64,000 nt of DNA from Leptidea sinapis. Taxonomy: Eukaryota; Arthropoda; Insecta; Lepidoptera; Pieridae. Of this stretch, positions 1 through 9,400 are shown piece by piece (the first letter of the stretch is position 1; every line of letters begins with the position of its first letter). Under the pieces are notes generated by a model. That model was given only the letters and a program-made list of their open reading frames with translations, was not told the DNA's origin and did no database searches. The translations under genes and the position numbers were made by a program. Where the stretch lies: NCBI RefSeq assembly GCF_905404315.1, contig NC_066309.1, positions 5,704,001-5,768,000 on the forward strand, given 5' to 3'.

Positions 1-312
1 TTTCATACTATCAGGTATAGAAGCCAAAGTATTTCTATTTATATTAAGATATTGTAAGTTCACTAATGAAGATATTGCTGTAGGAATTGCTTGTAGCTCA
101 TTATCACTTAAATCCAAATATTTCAAGCCATGGCACATGAACAGTTGTCGAGGTAACTCGGTAATTCGATTGCACTGACACCACAATGTTTCCAAGGTCC
201 GCTCGTAAACGAAGACCTCTGTAGGTACATCTGTTAATGACTGATGAGAATAATCTAATTCAACTACATCTTCTACACCAGGTCGTACACAACACAAAAA
301 ACTAAAAGGCAT
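1..312 (-). CDS. Lap1: LAP-family leucine-rich-repeat protein, first coding exon (partial)
   Basis: Open for 104 codons from an ATG at 312-310 to the window edge, so the gene continues to the left. The N-terminus (MPFSFLCCVRPGVEDV) and the following repeats (LDYSHQSLTDVP, LKYLDLSDNELQAIP, LQYLNINRN) match the start of LAP proteins, which carry N-terminal LRRs and often a C-terminal PDZ domain. Fly Lap1 and vertebrate Erbin begin with a similar short Cys/Phe/Pro segment followed by LDYS. These proteins act as membrane-associated scaffolds in epithelial polarity and signalling (family knowledge). The start has an A at -3. Only about four LRR units are visible and no PDZ can be seen, so the choice of Lap1 over Erbin or Scribble paralogues rests on the first 60 residues. 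It is divergently arranged with Sas-6. Confidence 0.72.
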   Translation of the reverse strand, partial: MPFSFLCCVRPGVEDVVELDYSHQSLTDVPTEVFVYERTLETLWCQCNRITELPRQLFMCHGLKYLDLSDNELQAIPTAISSLVNLQYLNINRNTLASIPDSMK

Positions 313-554
313 CTTAAATGTAAGACCTGTCTACTCTATTAAACTCACAACTTCATAAATAAAAAGTTAATTAATATACACTGCCTCATCTTGTTATGTT
401 ATGTGATTGCACTAAGTAATACCCATGCTTATTTTTTACTCTTATAAAATTATTAAAAACATTGAAAAACAAAATTTCTCTACAGAAATCCCAATCACAG
501 ATCACTATTCAGTATTCACTGCACTAGCCCAAAGAGAATTTAAACACTACGTTC
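313..554. other. Upstream flank of Lap1
   Basis: AT-rich sequence between the Lap1 start and the LINE target-site duplication, presumably 5' UTR and promoter of Lap1. No TATA box is convincing. Positions 530-553 share 24 bases with the inverted repeat at 45891-45914, so a small piece of another dispersed repeat lies next to the LINE insertion point. Confidence 0.4.
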
Positions 555-567
555 AAACTAGCCGAAT
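555..567. repeat. Target-site duplication, left copy
   Basis: AAACTAGCCGAAT, identical to 5680-5692 on the far side of the LINE. It directly abuts the T run that is the minus-strand poly(A) tail. Confidence 0.9.
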
Positions 568-644
568 TTTTTTTTTTTTTTTTGGAGTTTATGGCCTGGT
601 ATCTAGACCTTTAGGCCAAGTCTTGGGTATTTTTATTAGGTATA

Positions 645-3600
645 TTATAATTTCCCAACTGTATTTTTGATGAATTTATATAGAGGCACGTAATAGGATC
701 TATTTTTCAACATATCACTCAGGCGGCGGGAGGGATCTTGCACTGTCAATTGATTTTGCACTATTTCACTAATTTCACTGACAAGAATCAATCTGTCAAA
801 CGAAAAGCACTCACATTTAAATATGAAATGTTCGATATCACCAACAGAATTATTGCAGAAGGTGCAGTAGCTACTCTCCACTATGCCCAACCGAGCCAGG
901 TGGGCCGGGACGGTGGAGTGACCAAAACGCAGTCTGTTTATAGTCGTAATAAAGTCCCGATTGGCCATTTTCAATTTGTTATACCATGGTGCCACAGGTA
1001 AGTTTGCTTGAATATTTCCATACCATTTACCCTTCTGTTCTTGGTCTTGTTTCCAAAATTCGACCCATAAACTATTGACCTGGTTGTCAATAGATTGATA
1101 GCAGTCGGTCAAAGGTACTTTTACTATGGAGCTAACATCCAACATGTTGGTTCCATCACGTGCAATCTTATCTACTGTCTCATTTCCTGTTATGCCCCTA
1201 TGTGATGGAATCCACATGAAAGAGACCTTTATGCCCTTTTGTGCATAACTAAATAACAATTTTTTTATATTATACAATATATAGTTTTTTTTAAAGTCAA
1301 ATCTGAGATTGGTTAAACTTTGGACCATACTTAAACTGTCTGTTAAAATTAAAAAATTATTAAAACTATTTATACGTGCAATCCACTTCAGGGCCTCGAG
1401 GGCCGCATATACCTCTGCAGTGAAAACACTGCACTTAGGGTCCAGAAGAAAACTTTGACCAAACTTGGATTGGGGATCATAAACAGCACTGCGCACAAAG
1501 AGCTCACTTTTGCTACCATCTGTATACAAAGTATAGTAGTTATTGTTGGAAAGAAAACTTAATAATTCACAATTATTAAAAATTTTTTTAGTAACAATAT
1601 TGGTCTCAAATATAATAGAGGAATATGGGTATGAGTAGCATGTCCACTTTGATTGTTTAATTACATTTTTAAAATCTTCATTCATTTGCAGTACAATGAG
1701 AGGTAGAACTGGGAAATAACCTTGTAAAAGATCACCTCCCGAAGTCTGCTGAGCCAAGCATTGTACAGGAAAAGGTACTATTTTTTTGAGAACATTATCA
1801 TTACCAGATAACAGCTTTAGTAAATATCTTTCTATTAGCAGAAGTCTTCTAAGACACAGTGGCATTATTTTGGTTTCAACTTCCATAGCTCGTATGGGAG
1901 TTGAACACATAGCCCCAGAAATAATTCGCAGAGCTTTGTTTTGAATTATGTCTAGTTTTTTTACACAACTACTATTTGAATAGGCTAAACAACTGTAGTC
2001 GAAGTGGCTTCTGACTATAGATTTATATAGCATACTTAAAACTTTGGGGTCTGCACCCCAAGTCACACCAGCTAAACATCTTATAATATTTAAGCCCTTA
2101 AGAGAATTAGTTATAATGTGATTGATGTGTAAATCAAAACAAAGTTTGTTATCAATGACAACACCCAGGAATTTATGATTAGGTACAACTGAAATTGAAT
2201 GATTATTGTAGAGTATGCCATTAGAGGGAAAGTCTTTACTAAAAATCATGGCCTTGCTTTTGTTGGGGTTAATCTGTAGAGCCAACCTGTCATTATAATA
2301 TATGTACAATTGATCTAAAGCATTATTTATACTATTTACAGCTCTATCAACATTATGGTCTGTACAATATAGTACAAGATCATCTGCAAATTGTAAAATA
2401 TTTACACCTTCTATATTTACAAAATTAAGAATTTGACTTGTATATACATTGTACAGCAATGGAGATAATGTAGCCCCCTGCATTGTACCTTTGGAGACCC
2501 TTCTTGGACCATGGAGAATATTATTATGCCTTACATACAAAATTCTATCTGTTAAAAAATTAAATAACCAATGGCAAAGTATGCCTGGTATACCAATGTC
2601 AGAAAGAACTTGAACCAAAATGCCAGGGTCTACATTATCAAATGCACCTTGAACATCCAGAAATACACAAACACTGGACTTATTATTTTTTTTGGCATAT
2701 TTCAGATCTGACAAGAGAGAGATGAAGCTGTCAGCACAACTTCGGCCTCTCCGGAAGCCATATTGAACATGTGGAATGATGTTGTTCACCTCTACATAAT
2801 ACTCAAGACGCATCTTTATCATGTTTTCATTAAGCTTCCCAACACAAGATGACAATGATATGGGACGATATGAGTTAGGATCTTCAGGTGGCTTGTCAAG
2901 CTTAAGTAGAGGGATTACACACTGTGTTTTCCAAGATTTAGGAATTTTCTTTAAGTGCCAAAGAGCATTAAGATTAGCTAATAGTTTCTTTTGAACGGAC
3001 TCATTTAGGTTTTTGATCAAAATGTATGGACAATCATCTAAACCAGGGGTTGTGTTTCGTCTGGATTGTAAACTTGTACAAAACTCACTCCAAGTAAAGG
3101 GTTCTATGAGGAAACTGGACTTCTGAAGGCTATTATTAATTTGAAAATAACTTTCTAGATTATCAATAACCCTACATCCATTTTGGGATAATTTTTCTAA
3201 GAGAGGGACAACAAATTCGTCATTATATGTTCTGTTATTGCATTTTATTCGTTTAAATAACTTGATGTATTTCCAAATAATACTAACAGGTGTAGTTCTG
3301 TTAAAATTATTACAGATGTTCGCCCAACCATTGCGCTTATGTTCTGAAATAGTCTTTTTCTTAACAGCATCAATTCTTTTGTAATTAATGTAATTATCAA
3401 TGGTTGGGTCCCTTCTGTACAGTTTTAAAGCTTCATAAGTTTTAATAACACTCTGTTCACATGTGTTACTCCACCAAGGTGCTGGAGGTTTACAATGATA
3501 GTTATTTGCTTTGACAAACTTTGGCACAGTATCCCTCTTAAGTGTATCAAGCCTTTTGATAAATTCGTCATATGACTGTAATGGATTCTCATTATTAACT

Positions 3601-4388
3601 TCAAAATTATAAAAAGCAGTTATCGACAGCTCATTGTATTTCGTCCAGTCTGTCTTGTTGTATAAGAATTTTTCAATGGGAGGATTAATTTGGTATCTAT
3701 CAACGGACAATAAAACACGAGTAAGCGTAGGAAAATGATAGCTCCCCATACAATCATCATGCACCCACCATTCGCATAGTGGAGTGATTGGAGCACTACA
3801 AAAGCTGACATCAATAGCGGATGGATTTCGGTTAGGATAATTCATAGTAGTGAAGCTACCATTGTTAAGGACACATAGATCAAATTCATCAATTAAATCG
3901 TATAACTGATGACCCCGACTCTTCGTGGTCATACACCCAAATGCCACATGGTGAGCGTTGAAATCTCCAGCCACATATATTGGTTTAGGCAAATCTCTAA
4001 TTATATCACGCAGTTTACTTATTCTGAAGTTACCATTCGAGGGAGGGCAGTATACACATAAAATCGTTAATTGGTTACCACTTACATATAATGATAATGC
4101 CACAGTCTGAATGTCTTGGTAAAATCTGGTTTGAATAATATTATATTTAAAATATGGTTTAATCAAAATTGCTACTCCACCATGCTCATTTCGGGCGTTA
4201 TGATAGTGGGAATTATATCCTGAAATTTTAAAATGTTGATTGTCTTTCAGCCAGGTTTCATTGAGTAAACAGATATCAACATTTTGTTCAGCTAAAAATT
4301 TAGACAATAAGGGTTTTTTCCTATGTATACTTTGAATATTGTACTGAGCTATACATAACTGCTGTATGTTCTGTACTGTACTGTCCAT
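645..4388 (-). CDS. LINE ORF2, endonuclease-reverse transcriptase-RNase H polyprotein
   Basis: 1247 residues without interruption. N-terminal AP-type endonuclease: QYNIQS, NETWL, GDFNAHH and SAIDVSF are in place, but the motif usually read SDHxP is SYHFP here, a one-base Asp-to-Tyr change that may harm nicking. Central reverse transcriptase: YRPISLSS, FLDVQGAFDNVDP, GTMQGATLSP and catalytic FADD. RNase H follows: YTDGSK, TAEVYAALEALKW, LTDSLSMV and SHRGITGNE. A C-terminal zinc motif (CTFCNNSVGDIEHFIFKC, CX2CX8HX4C) ends the protein. It would perform target-primed reverse transcription. The start is fixed by the TAATG junction with ORF1. The complete frame suggests recent activity; the altered endonuclease residue is the only visible defect. 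Confidence 0.93.
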   Translation of the reverse strand: MDSTVQNIQQLCIAQYNIQSIHRKKPLLSKFLAEQNVDICLLNETWLKDNQHFKISGYNSHYHNARNEHGGVAILIKPYFKYNIIQTRFYQDIQTVALSLYVSGNQLTILCVYCPPSNGNFRISKLRDIIRDLPKPIYVAGDFNAHHVAFGCMTTKSRGHQLYDLIDEFDLCVLNNGSFTTMNYPNRNPSAIDVSFCSAPITPLCEWWVHDDCMGSYHFPTLTRVLLSVDRYQINPPIEKFLYNKTDWTKYNELSITAFYNFEVNNENPLQSYDEFIKRLDTLKRDTVPKFVKANNYHCKPPAPWWSNTCEQSVIKTYEALKLYRRDPTIDNYINYKRIDAVKKKTISEHKRNGWANICNNFNRTTPVSIIWKYIKLFKRIKCNNRTYNDEFVVPLLEKLSQNGCRVIDNLESYFQINNSLQKSSFLIEPFTWSEFCTSLQSRRNTTPGLDDCPYILIKNLNESVQKKLLANLNALWHLKKIPKSWKTQCVIPLLKLDKPPEDPNSYRPISLSSCVGKLNENMIKMRLEYYVEVNNIIPHVQYGFRRGRSCADSFISLLSDLKYAKKNNKSSVCVFLDVQGAFDNVDPGILVQVLSDIGIPGILCHWLFNFLTDRILYVRHNNILHGPRRVSKGTMQGATLSPLLYNVYTSQILNFVNIEGVNILQFADDLVLYCTDHNVDRAVNSINNALDQLYIYYNDRLALQINPNKSKAMIFSKDFPSNGILYNNHSISVVPNHKFLGVVIDNKLCFDLHINHIITNSLKGLNIIRCLAGVTWGADPKVLSMLYKSIVRSHFDYSCLAYSNSSCVKKLDIIQNKALRIISGAMCSTPIRAMEVETKIMPLCLRRLLLIERYLLKLLSGNDNVLKKIVPFPVQCLAQQTSGGDLLQGYFPVLPLIVLQMNEDFKNVIKQSKWTCYSYPYSSIIFETNIVTKKIFNNCELLSFLSNNNYYTLYTDGSKSELFVRSAVYDPQSKFGQSFLLDPKCSVFTAEVYAALEALKWIARINSFNNFLILTDSLSMVQSLTNLRFDFKKNYILYNIKKLLFSYAQKGIKVSFMWIPSHRGITGNETVDKIARDGTNMLDVSSIVKVPLTDCYQSIDNQVNSLWVEFWKQDQEQKGKWYGNIQANLPVAPWYNKLKMANRDFITTINRLRFGHSTVPAHLARLGIVESSYCTFCNNSVGDIEHFIFKCECFSFDRLILVSEISEIVQNQLTVQDPSRRLSDMLKNRSYYVPLYKFIKNTVGKL

Positions 4389-4390
4389 TA
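4386..4390 (-). promoter_or_regulatory. TAATG stop-start junction between ORF1 and ORF2
   Basis: On the minus strand the ORF1 stop TAA and the ORF2 start ATG share one A. In the silkworm LINE SART1 the same arrangement is known to mediate termination-reinitiation. Coupling here is inferred from that precedent. Confidence 0.8.
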
Positions 4391-5542
4391 ATGTGACAAA
4401 TTTTTTAAAAGTAAGTCTTTAATGAACAGTGTAGTCACAGGTTCATTATCTGTTTTATTACCCAATTCAACTAAAGTTTGGACCATTGCCATCAGAATAT
4501 TCTTATTGTTTGCAATTTGAGCCTTAAGTTGAGTTTGGTTCAAGTTAGGTTCAGGTACTGTTTTTTTTACATTATTTACATTTTTATTTAATTTATATAC
4601 ATTTTGGCTTGATGGTAGAGTTTTAACAATGTTGCTCGAATGTGCAGGTAAAGACGGAAAATCAGATGACTTAATTGTATTAGCCACAGAGGCATAAGTA
4701 ATGTTACCCTTTTTTTCAAGTATTTTCTTCATTTTAATTGGGCAAGATTTGGAAATGGCCAGGTGAGGGCCACTACAATTGACACAACACAAGTTCTCTT
4801 TTTTATCGCAGTCTCTGAAATTATGCTCCCCAGCACATATTGAGCAACGCTGTTTACCATTGCAAATTTTCGCAGGATGGTTGAACTTGAAGCACCGGAA
4901 GCATTGCTGCAACGGCGGGACATATTCAAACACCCGGAACGAAAATAGGTCATATTGGATGTTGTCGGGCAGAACATTTGATAAGAAAGTTATACTGACA
5001 GTCTCAAGACCTACAGTACTTTGACCGACTTTTTTCATGAATCTTCTCACTGAAATAATTTCATAGATCGAAGACAGTTTCGTATATAAATCTTTGTTCG
5101 AAATGTTGGTAGGCACATATCGGATAATTCCAGTTTTTTCTATCTGCGCTGCAGGAATATGCGCCTTCAAGTTGTGCTTTGTTAAAAAGTCAGTATTTGT
5201 TATGAAATTATTTGCAGTGTTGTATTGTTTGAAAACAACCGCAATTTTGTTGGCATTGACTCTATGTAAAGCTACCACACCTTTCACCTCTGAAGTAAAA
5301 ATATGATTTAAGTAAACTGGGCTTTTATTTCCAAGTTTAACTTGTTGGTCCTGGCTTTCAACAAAAACCTTGAAGTCTGTATTTGTACAGTGTTCAGGAT
5401 AAAGTCTCAGATAACCTGGCTTAAAAAACGGAGTAAAGTCATCCTCACCGCCGCCTTCTTCAGGTCCACATTCCTTCGCACCTCTTTTTCGAACAATTTT
5501 GGTTCGTTTCGGCGTTCCACCTGGGTCCTCCGGTTCATTCAT
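4388..5542 (-). CDS. LINE ORF1, gag-like RNA-binding protein with three CCHC knuckles
   Basis: 384 residues from ATG at 5542-5540; the in-frame codons upstream contain no earlier ATG. The acidic/basic N-terminus (MNEPEDPGGTPKRTKIVRKR) is followed by a central RRM-like region, then three zinc knuckles in order: CFRCFKFNHPAKIC (CX2CX4HX4C), CSICAGEHNFRDC (CX2CX3HX4C) and CVNCSGPHLAISKSC (CX2CX3HX6C). Insect LINE ORF1 proteins of this type coat the element RNA and multimerise into ribonucleoprotein (family knowledge). The stop codon TAA shares its last A with the ORF2 ATG (TAATG), so ORF2 translation is probably coupled to termination of ORF1. No frameshift or stop is seen. Confidence 0.9.
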   Translation of the reverse strand: MNEPEDPGGTPKRTKIVRKRGAKECGPEEGGGEDDFTPFFKPGYLRLYPEHCTNTDFKVFVESQDQQVKLGNKSPVYLNHIFTSEVKGVVALHRVNANKIAVVFKQYNTANNFITNTDFLTKHNLKAHIPAAQIEKTGIIRYVPTNISNKDLYTKLSSIYEIISVRRFMKKVGQSTVGLETVSITFLSNVLPDNIQYDLFSFRVFEYVPPLQQCFRCFKFNHPAKICNGKQRCSICAGEHNFRDCDKKENLCCVNCSGPHLAISKSCPIKMKKILEKKGNITYASVANTIKSSDFPSLPAHSSNIVKTLPSSQNVYKLNKNVNNVKKTVPEPNLNQTQLKAQIANNKNILMAMVQTLVELGNKTDNEPVTTLFIKDLLLKNLSH

Positions 5543-5679
5543 TTTAATAATTAACAAAATGTACAATTATTTACACTGACTAAAATAAGTTTTGGTAATA
5601 TTAACACAATATATTTTAACGAATAACAGTAAAACTAATTAAATCGACCGCCACGTTTGGAGTTCCCGCCAAGAGCAAA

Positions 5680-5692
5680 AAACTAGCCGAAT
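5680..5692. repeat. Target-site duplication, right copy
   Basis: AAACTAGCCGAAT, identical to 555-567. It marks the 5' end of the minus-strand LINE at 5679. Confidence 0.9.
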
Positions 5693-6442
5693 CAACTAGT
5701 CTAACCACAGATACTATTTTTACTACTACATATATTCTTTGCCACAGAGTACTGTTAGTTATACTTAAAAATTCTAACATACAATGAATCTGAATGAACT
5801 TCAATGAAATTGTATAAAATTCAAAATATGTATTATAGTTTTTTTGGAGAAATGTAGAGTAGTCACTAGAGCATGTAATAGTGCTTTAAGAATACCTATG
5901 GTACTGGCAGGCCTGTCTCACTCCCCGTGTAGGTATAGACATCGTAAGTACGCGCGGCGGCCGCTACACAGTAATTCAACCATTATGGTCTCAAAATCAA
6001 GAGTACGCGCGGCGGTCTCTACATAGTAATCCAACCAGTAAGAACTCAAAATCGTATGTACGCGCGGCAGCCTCTACACAGTAATCCAACCAGTAAGGAC
6101 TCAAGAGCGAGCAATGACTCACGCGCGAGTTTGTTCACCGGCCCGACTGATCTTCTAAAATTGGAGAAACATAAAAAAAGCAATGCATAAGCAAGGGTAA
6201 TTTTAGTCATAATAATATTATGACAACACCCAAACAATTTCTATGGTGCTATAGTTCTATATATAATATATATTCTAAGGTGCAGAACCAAATTAAAAAA
6301 AAATTGGCATGTTTTGAATTTCAAAAATATATTGCATTGTTTCTGATTGCAGTGAATCAATGAAAATTACCAATAATAAATACTTAACCAGCGATGTTAA
6401 ACAATATATATATGAAATGAAAATAAATACATCTTTAAAACT
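5693..6442. other. Sas-6 upstream region
   Basis: 750 bp between the LINE and the Sas-6 start codon. No ORF of note. It contains the CG-rich 55-bp tandem repeat (5946-6115) and then AT-rich sequence that should hold the Sas-6 promoter and 5' UTR. Removing the LINE would leave about 1 kb between the divergent Lap1 and Sas-6 start codons. Confidence 0.5.
5946..6115. repeat. 55-bp tandem repeat, three copies, CG-rich
   Basis: The motif GTACGCGCGGC recurs at 5948, 6003 and 6058, exactly 55 bp apart. Each copy continues with CTACA.AGTAAT.CAACCA and an ACTCAA segment. The third copy decays after 6110. CpG-rich units in AT-rich surroundings about 330-500 bp upstream of the Sas-6 ATG. Confidence 0.85.
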
Positions 6443-9400
6443 ATGATTCACAGAGGAAAATACTACATATCATTTAAGAGGGGCTACGAGGAAAGTAGAA
6501 AGGATATAACAATTTCAGTTGACAAATTATTCGACCGAGATACTTTAGTAAGTAGATTGATGTTTCAAAATTATATTTAATTTGAAACTTGTACTTGTAG
6601 AAGACCCTGTAAATTGAAGAGTTTCAGGTCTAGTTAATCATATTTATTGTTTCTTAGCTTACATAAACCTATAATTTCCAGTTTAAGTATATTCTGTAAA
6701 GAGATACAAACTACCACATGAATCTCCTGTCTGAGTCCTCTAAGTCCTTACCAACTCCATTATTTTGCCATAGTTGTGTAAATCTGACTTGTAAAGAAAA
6801 ACATTAATATGTTATACTTTATGTTTGCAGAGACTGACACTATCGGATGATGAGGATCCTACGTTTTTATGTAGAATACAACTGACTCGCTGTGATTATG
6901 AGGAGTTGAAAAAACAGCAAGGTCTTCTCATAGATTATGACAACTTTCCATCACAAGTTGTAAGATTGTTGCAACAGTGTACTGCAAACAATATGTATGT
7001 GATTTAAGTTTTCAATTGCATTTTACTATATTACAAGTGTGTATATTAATTACTAACTAACTAACAGAGGTGTGCTCACAATCTTTGGTATGCAAACATA
7101 TGTATAATGTTCTAAACCTTGCAGTAAAACATTTAATACAAACCTCATACACCTTGTGTTCTAACCATTTCACCATTATAATAATTGTTTATGGTTGGAT
7201 AACATTGAAATTTAGGTGACAATAATTGTGAAAAGTATTTTGGTTAATATTTTTACACATATCAAAAATATTTTTTTTAACAATTCTTTGATTTTTAATG
7301 ATTAATAATACAATTTTCATTGCATTTTATTAACAGATGTATCATATTTAAATAATTTTTGTTTTTCCATATGTGGTAGCTTTTAATTAGCCTTATGTTT
7401 ATTCACATGTTTTTACTGACAAAATAAAATTAAAAAAATATTGTGTTTCCATATTTGTGGATATCTAACGAAAAATAAAATCTGTATCCATAACTATAAA
7501 TTATTGTAAACCATCATTAGTTTTTTTATATTTACAGTTTTATTATATATTATCTTTCCCCGGCTTCATTCTGCTGAATTAGATACTATAAGAAGTAAAA
7601 CATGTAACATCTTCCTCATGGTGTTGTTAAAAAAAAAACAATAATTTAATCTTATTTTTTTATATATGACGAAATGGCTGTGTGAGCAATATAAAAAAAT
7701 ATGAGATTACAAATTATTAGTAATTGTAGTTCACCACAACAAATGTGTTATTGTTTTTATAGGTTTCTAATCTTGCACCATGTTAATTCAGGCCACTACA
7801 ACTTTGAGATAGTTGAGCACAATGAATTCAAACGCCTTGTGCATTTATCATTAAGAACCGGACCAGCTTGTGATGATGATATTAAACAACATATGGCCGA
7901 GACAATAAATGAGCTAAAGGTAATGTCATCTTTATTATAAGTAAGGGACAAGCAGGACGTTCAGCTGATGTTAATGATACGCCCTGCCCATTACAGTTCA
8001 GTGCCACTCAGGATTCTTGAAAAATCCAAAAATTTGAGTGGCACTACAATTGCGCTTGTCACCTTGAGACATTAGATGTTAAGTCTCTTTTTTCCAGTAA
8101 TTTCACTAGCTACGGCGCCCTTCAGACCGAAACACAATAATTCTCACACATTACGGCAGATAATAATATAATAGACGTTGTGGTACCCATAATCTAGCCG
8201 GCCTCCCGGAGCCTCCTCTTGGTGAAATCTATGTCACATTAGATTCATACTTTAGTAACAATAATCAATTAATTGTATCAATGTGGATTCATTTTTTTGG
8301 CTATTTAAACTAATGTTTAAAAGCATGTAGGGCAAAGATGTAAAAATACACGAAGATATTGATTCTCCATCTTTTTTTTTAGTGTGAACATAGTTTCCGT
8401 TAAAATTAAGTTTTTAATTATATCTGTTACAAAAATAATGTTGCCTCAGTGTTTAATACCTTGATTAGTGTCCTTGCTTGAAGATAAATTGGTATTGCAT
8501 CAATATTTTCAGTGGATCTTGCACAAAGCACTGTAAAAACTTTATTGCACTATCACGTTCTATGTATGATTAGAAGAGACACACCACAACAACGAGAACA
8601 AAAATATTAATTGAATATAGAGATAATAGAATAATCATTCGTCAGTTTAAATCTACACACGAAGCCGTCCCTCACCGTGCCATCACCTTTACTGTGAAAC
8701 TTTATTGTGAATAAGTGAGTAACAACAAAAATATATTCTTTTCGTGTGTAGGGTACTTTTAAAATGAGGAGTGTATAAATAATTATTTTAGAATTGCTCA
8801 AAGTGCTGTATTTGACTTATTTCAAACTGTTCTACAAATACTGTGTAGCTTCGTTATTACATTGCGGACTGATACTGGAACGACTATAGTTCAAATCCCA
8901 AGTTTATATATATATATTTTTTTTGTTCTTCTTTGCTCTTATTTTTTCTATTTAATTATAAATTCAATTATCCTTATTTTTATGAAACTATCTACTGGAA
9001 TATATAATTGATGATCTGCCAATTTTGCTCTTTAACTAATCAATTGGTGCATCCTGTCAGAGGCCGAGAGAGTAAGACTGCCATTAACTCGTTTTATTTA
9101 TACTACATATTGCCATTAACACCAACCACAGGCTACAATGCCGCTCCAACATTCGCCGAATAAGTCGAACGCCAGTGCTAATAAGCAGGTTCAGTCGGAA
9201 CCCGATATTCCTAGCAAAGTGAGCCAAGAGTATGACAGCTCCTTCGTGTCGGTAAGGAGTAAACGCTTGCGTACTGACTCTCACAGTGAAACTGATCGAT
9301 TATCGGAGTTAAAGGACGAAATCAAAAATATGCTCTGCTCCTGGAAAACTGAACAAAACTCTGCTCTTGCATCATGGAAAAATGCCCAAGACTCAATTCT

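Larger units (their letters stand above)
568..5679 (-). mobile_element. Full-length non-LTR retrotransposon, RNase H-bearing (I-like group)
   Basis: A 5.1-kb LINE on the minus strand. It starts at 5679 with a ~137-nt 5' UTR, has ORF1 (4388-5542) and ORF2 (645-4388), a short 3' UTR and a poly(A) tail seen as a 16-T run at 568-583. It is bounded by 13-bp identical target-site duplications. Both ORFs are uninterrupted, so this is a young insertion. The domain order (CCHC gag; AP-type endonuclease, reverse transcriptase, RNase H, C-terminal CCHC) fits the I/R1-type superfamily. Insertion at a non-repetitive site with a random-looking TSD argues against a site-specific R1/R2-type element. The clade name is inference. 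Confidence 0.92.

Noticed and set aside
738..1001. Plus-strand ORFs inside 645-5566
   Set aside because: Antisense shadows of the LINE ORFs.
5844..6026. 60-codon ORF across the 55-bp repeat
   Set aside because: Chance frame over a CpG-rich tandem repeat.
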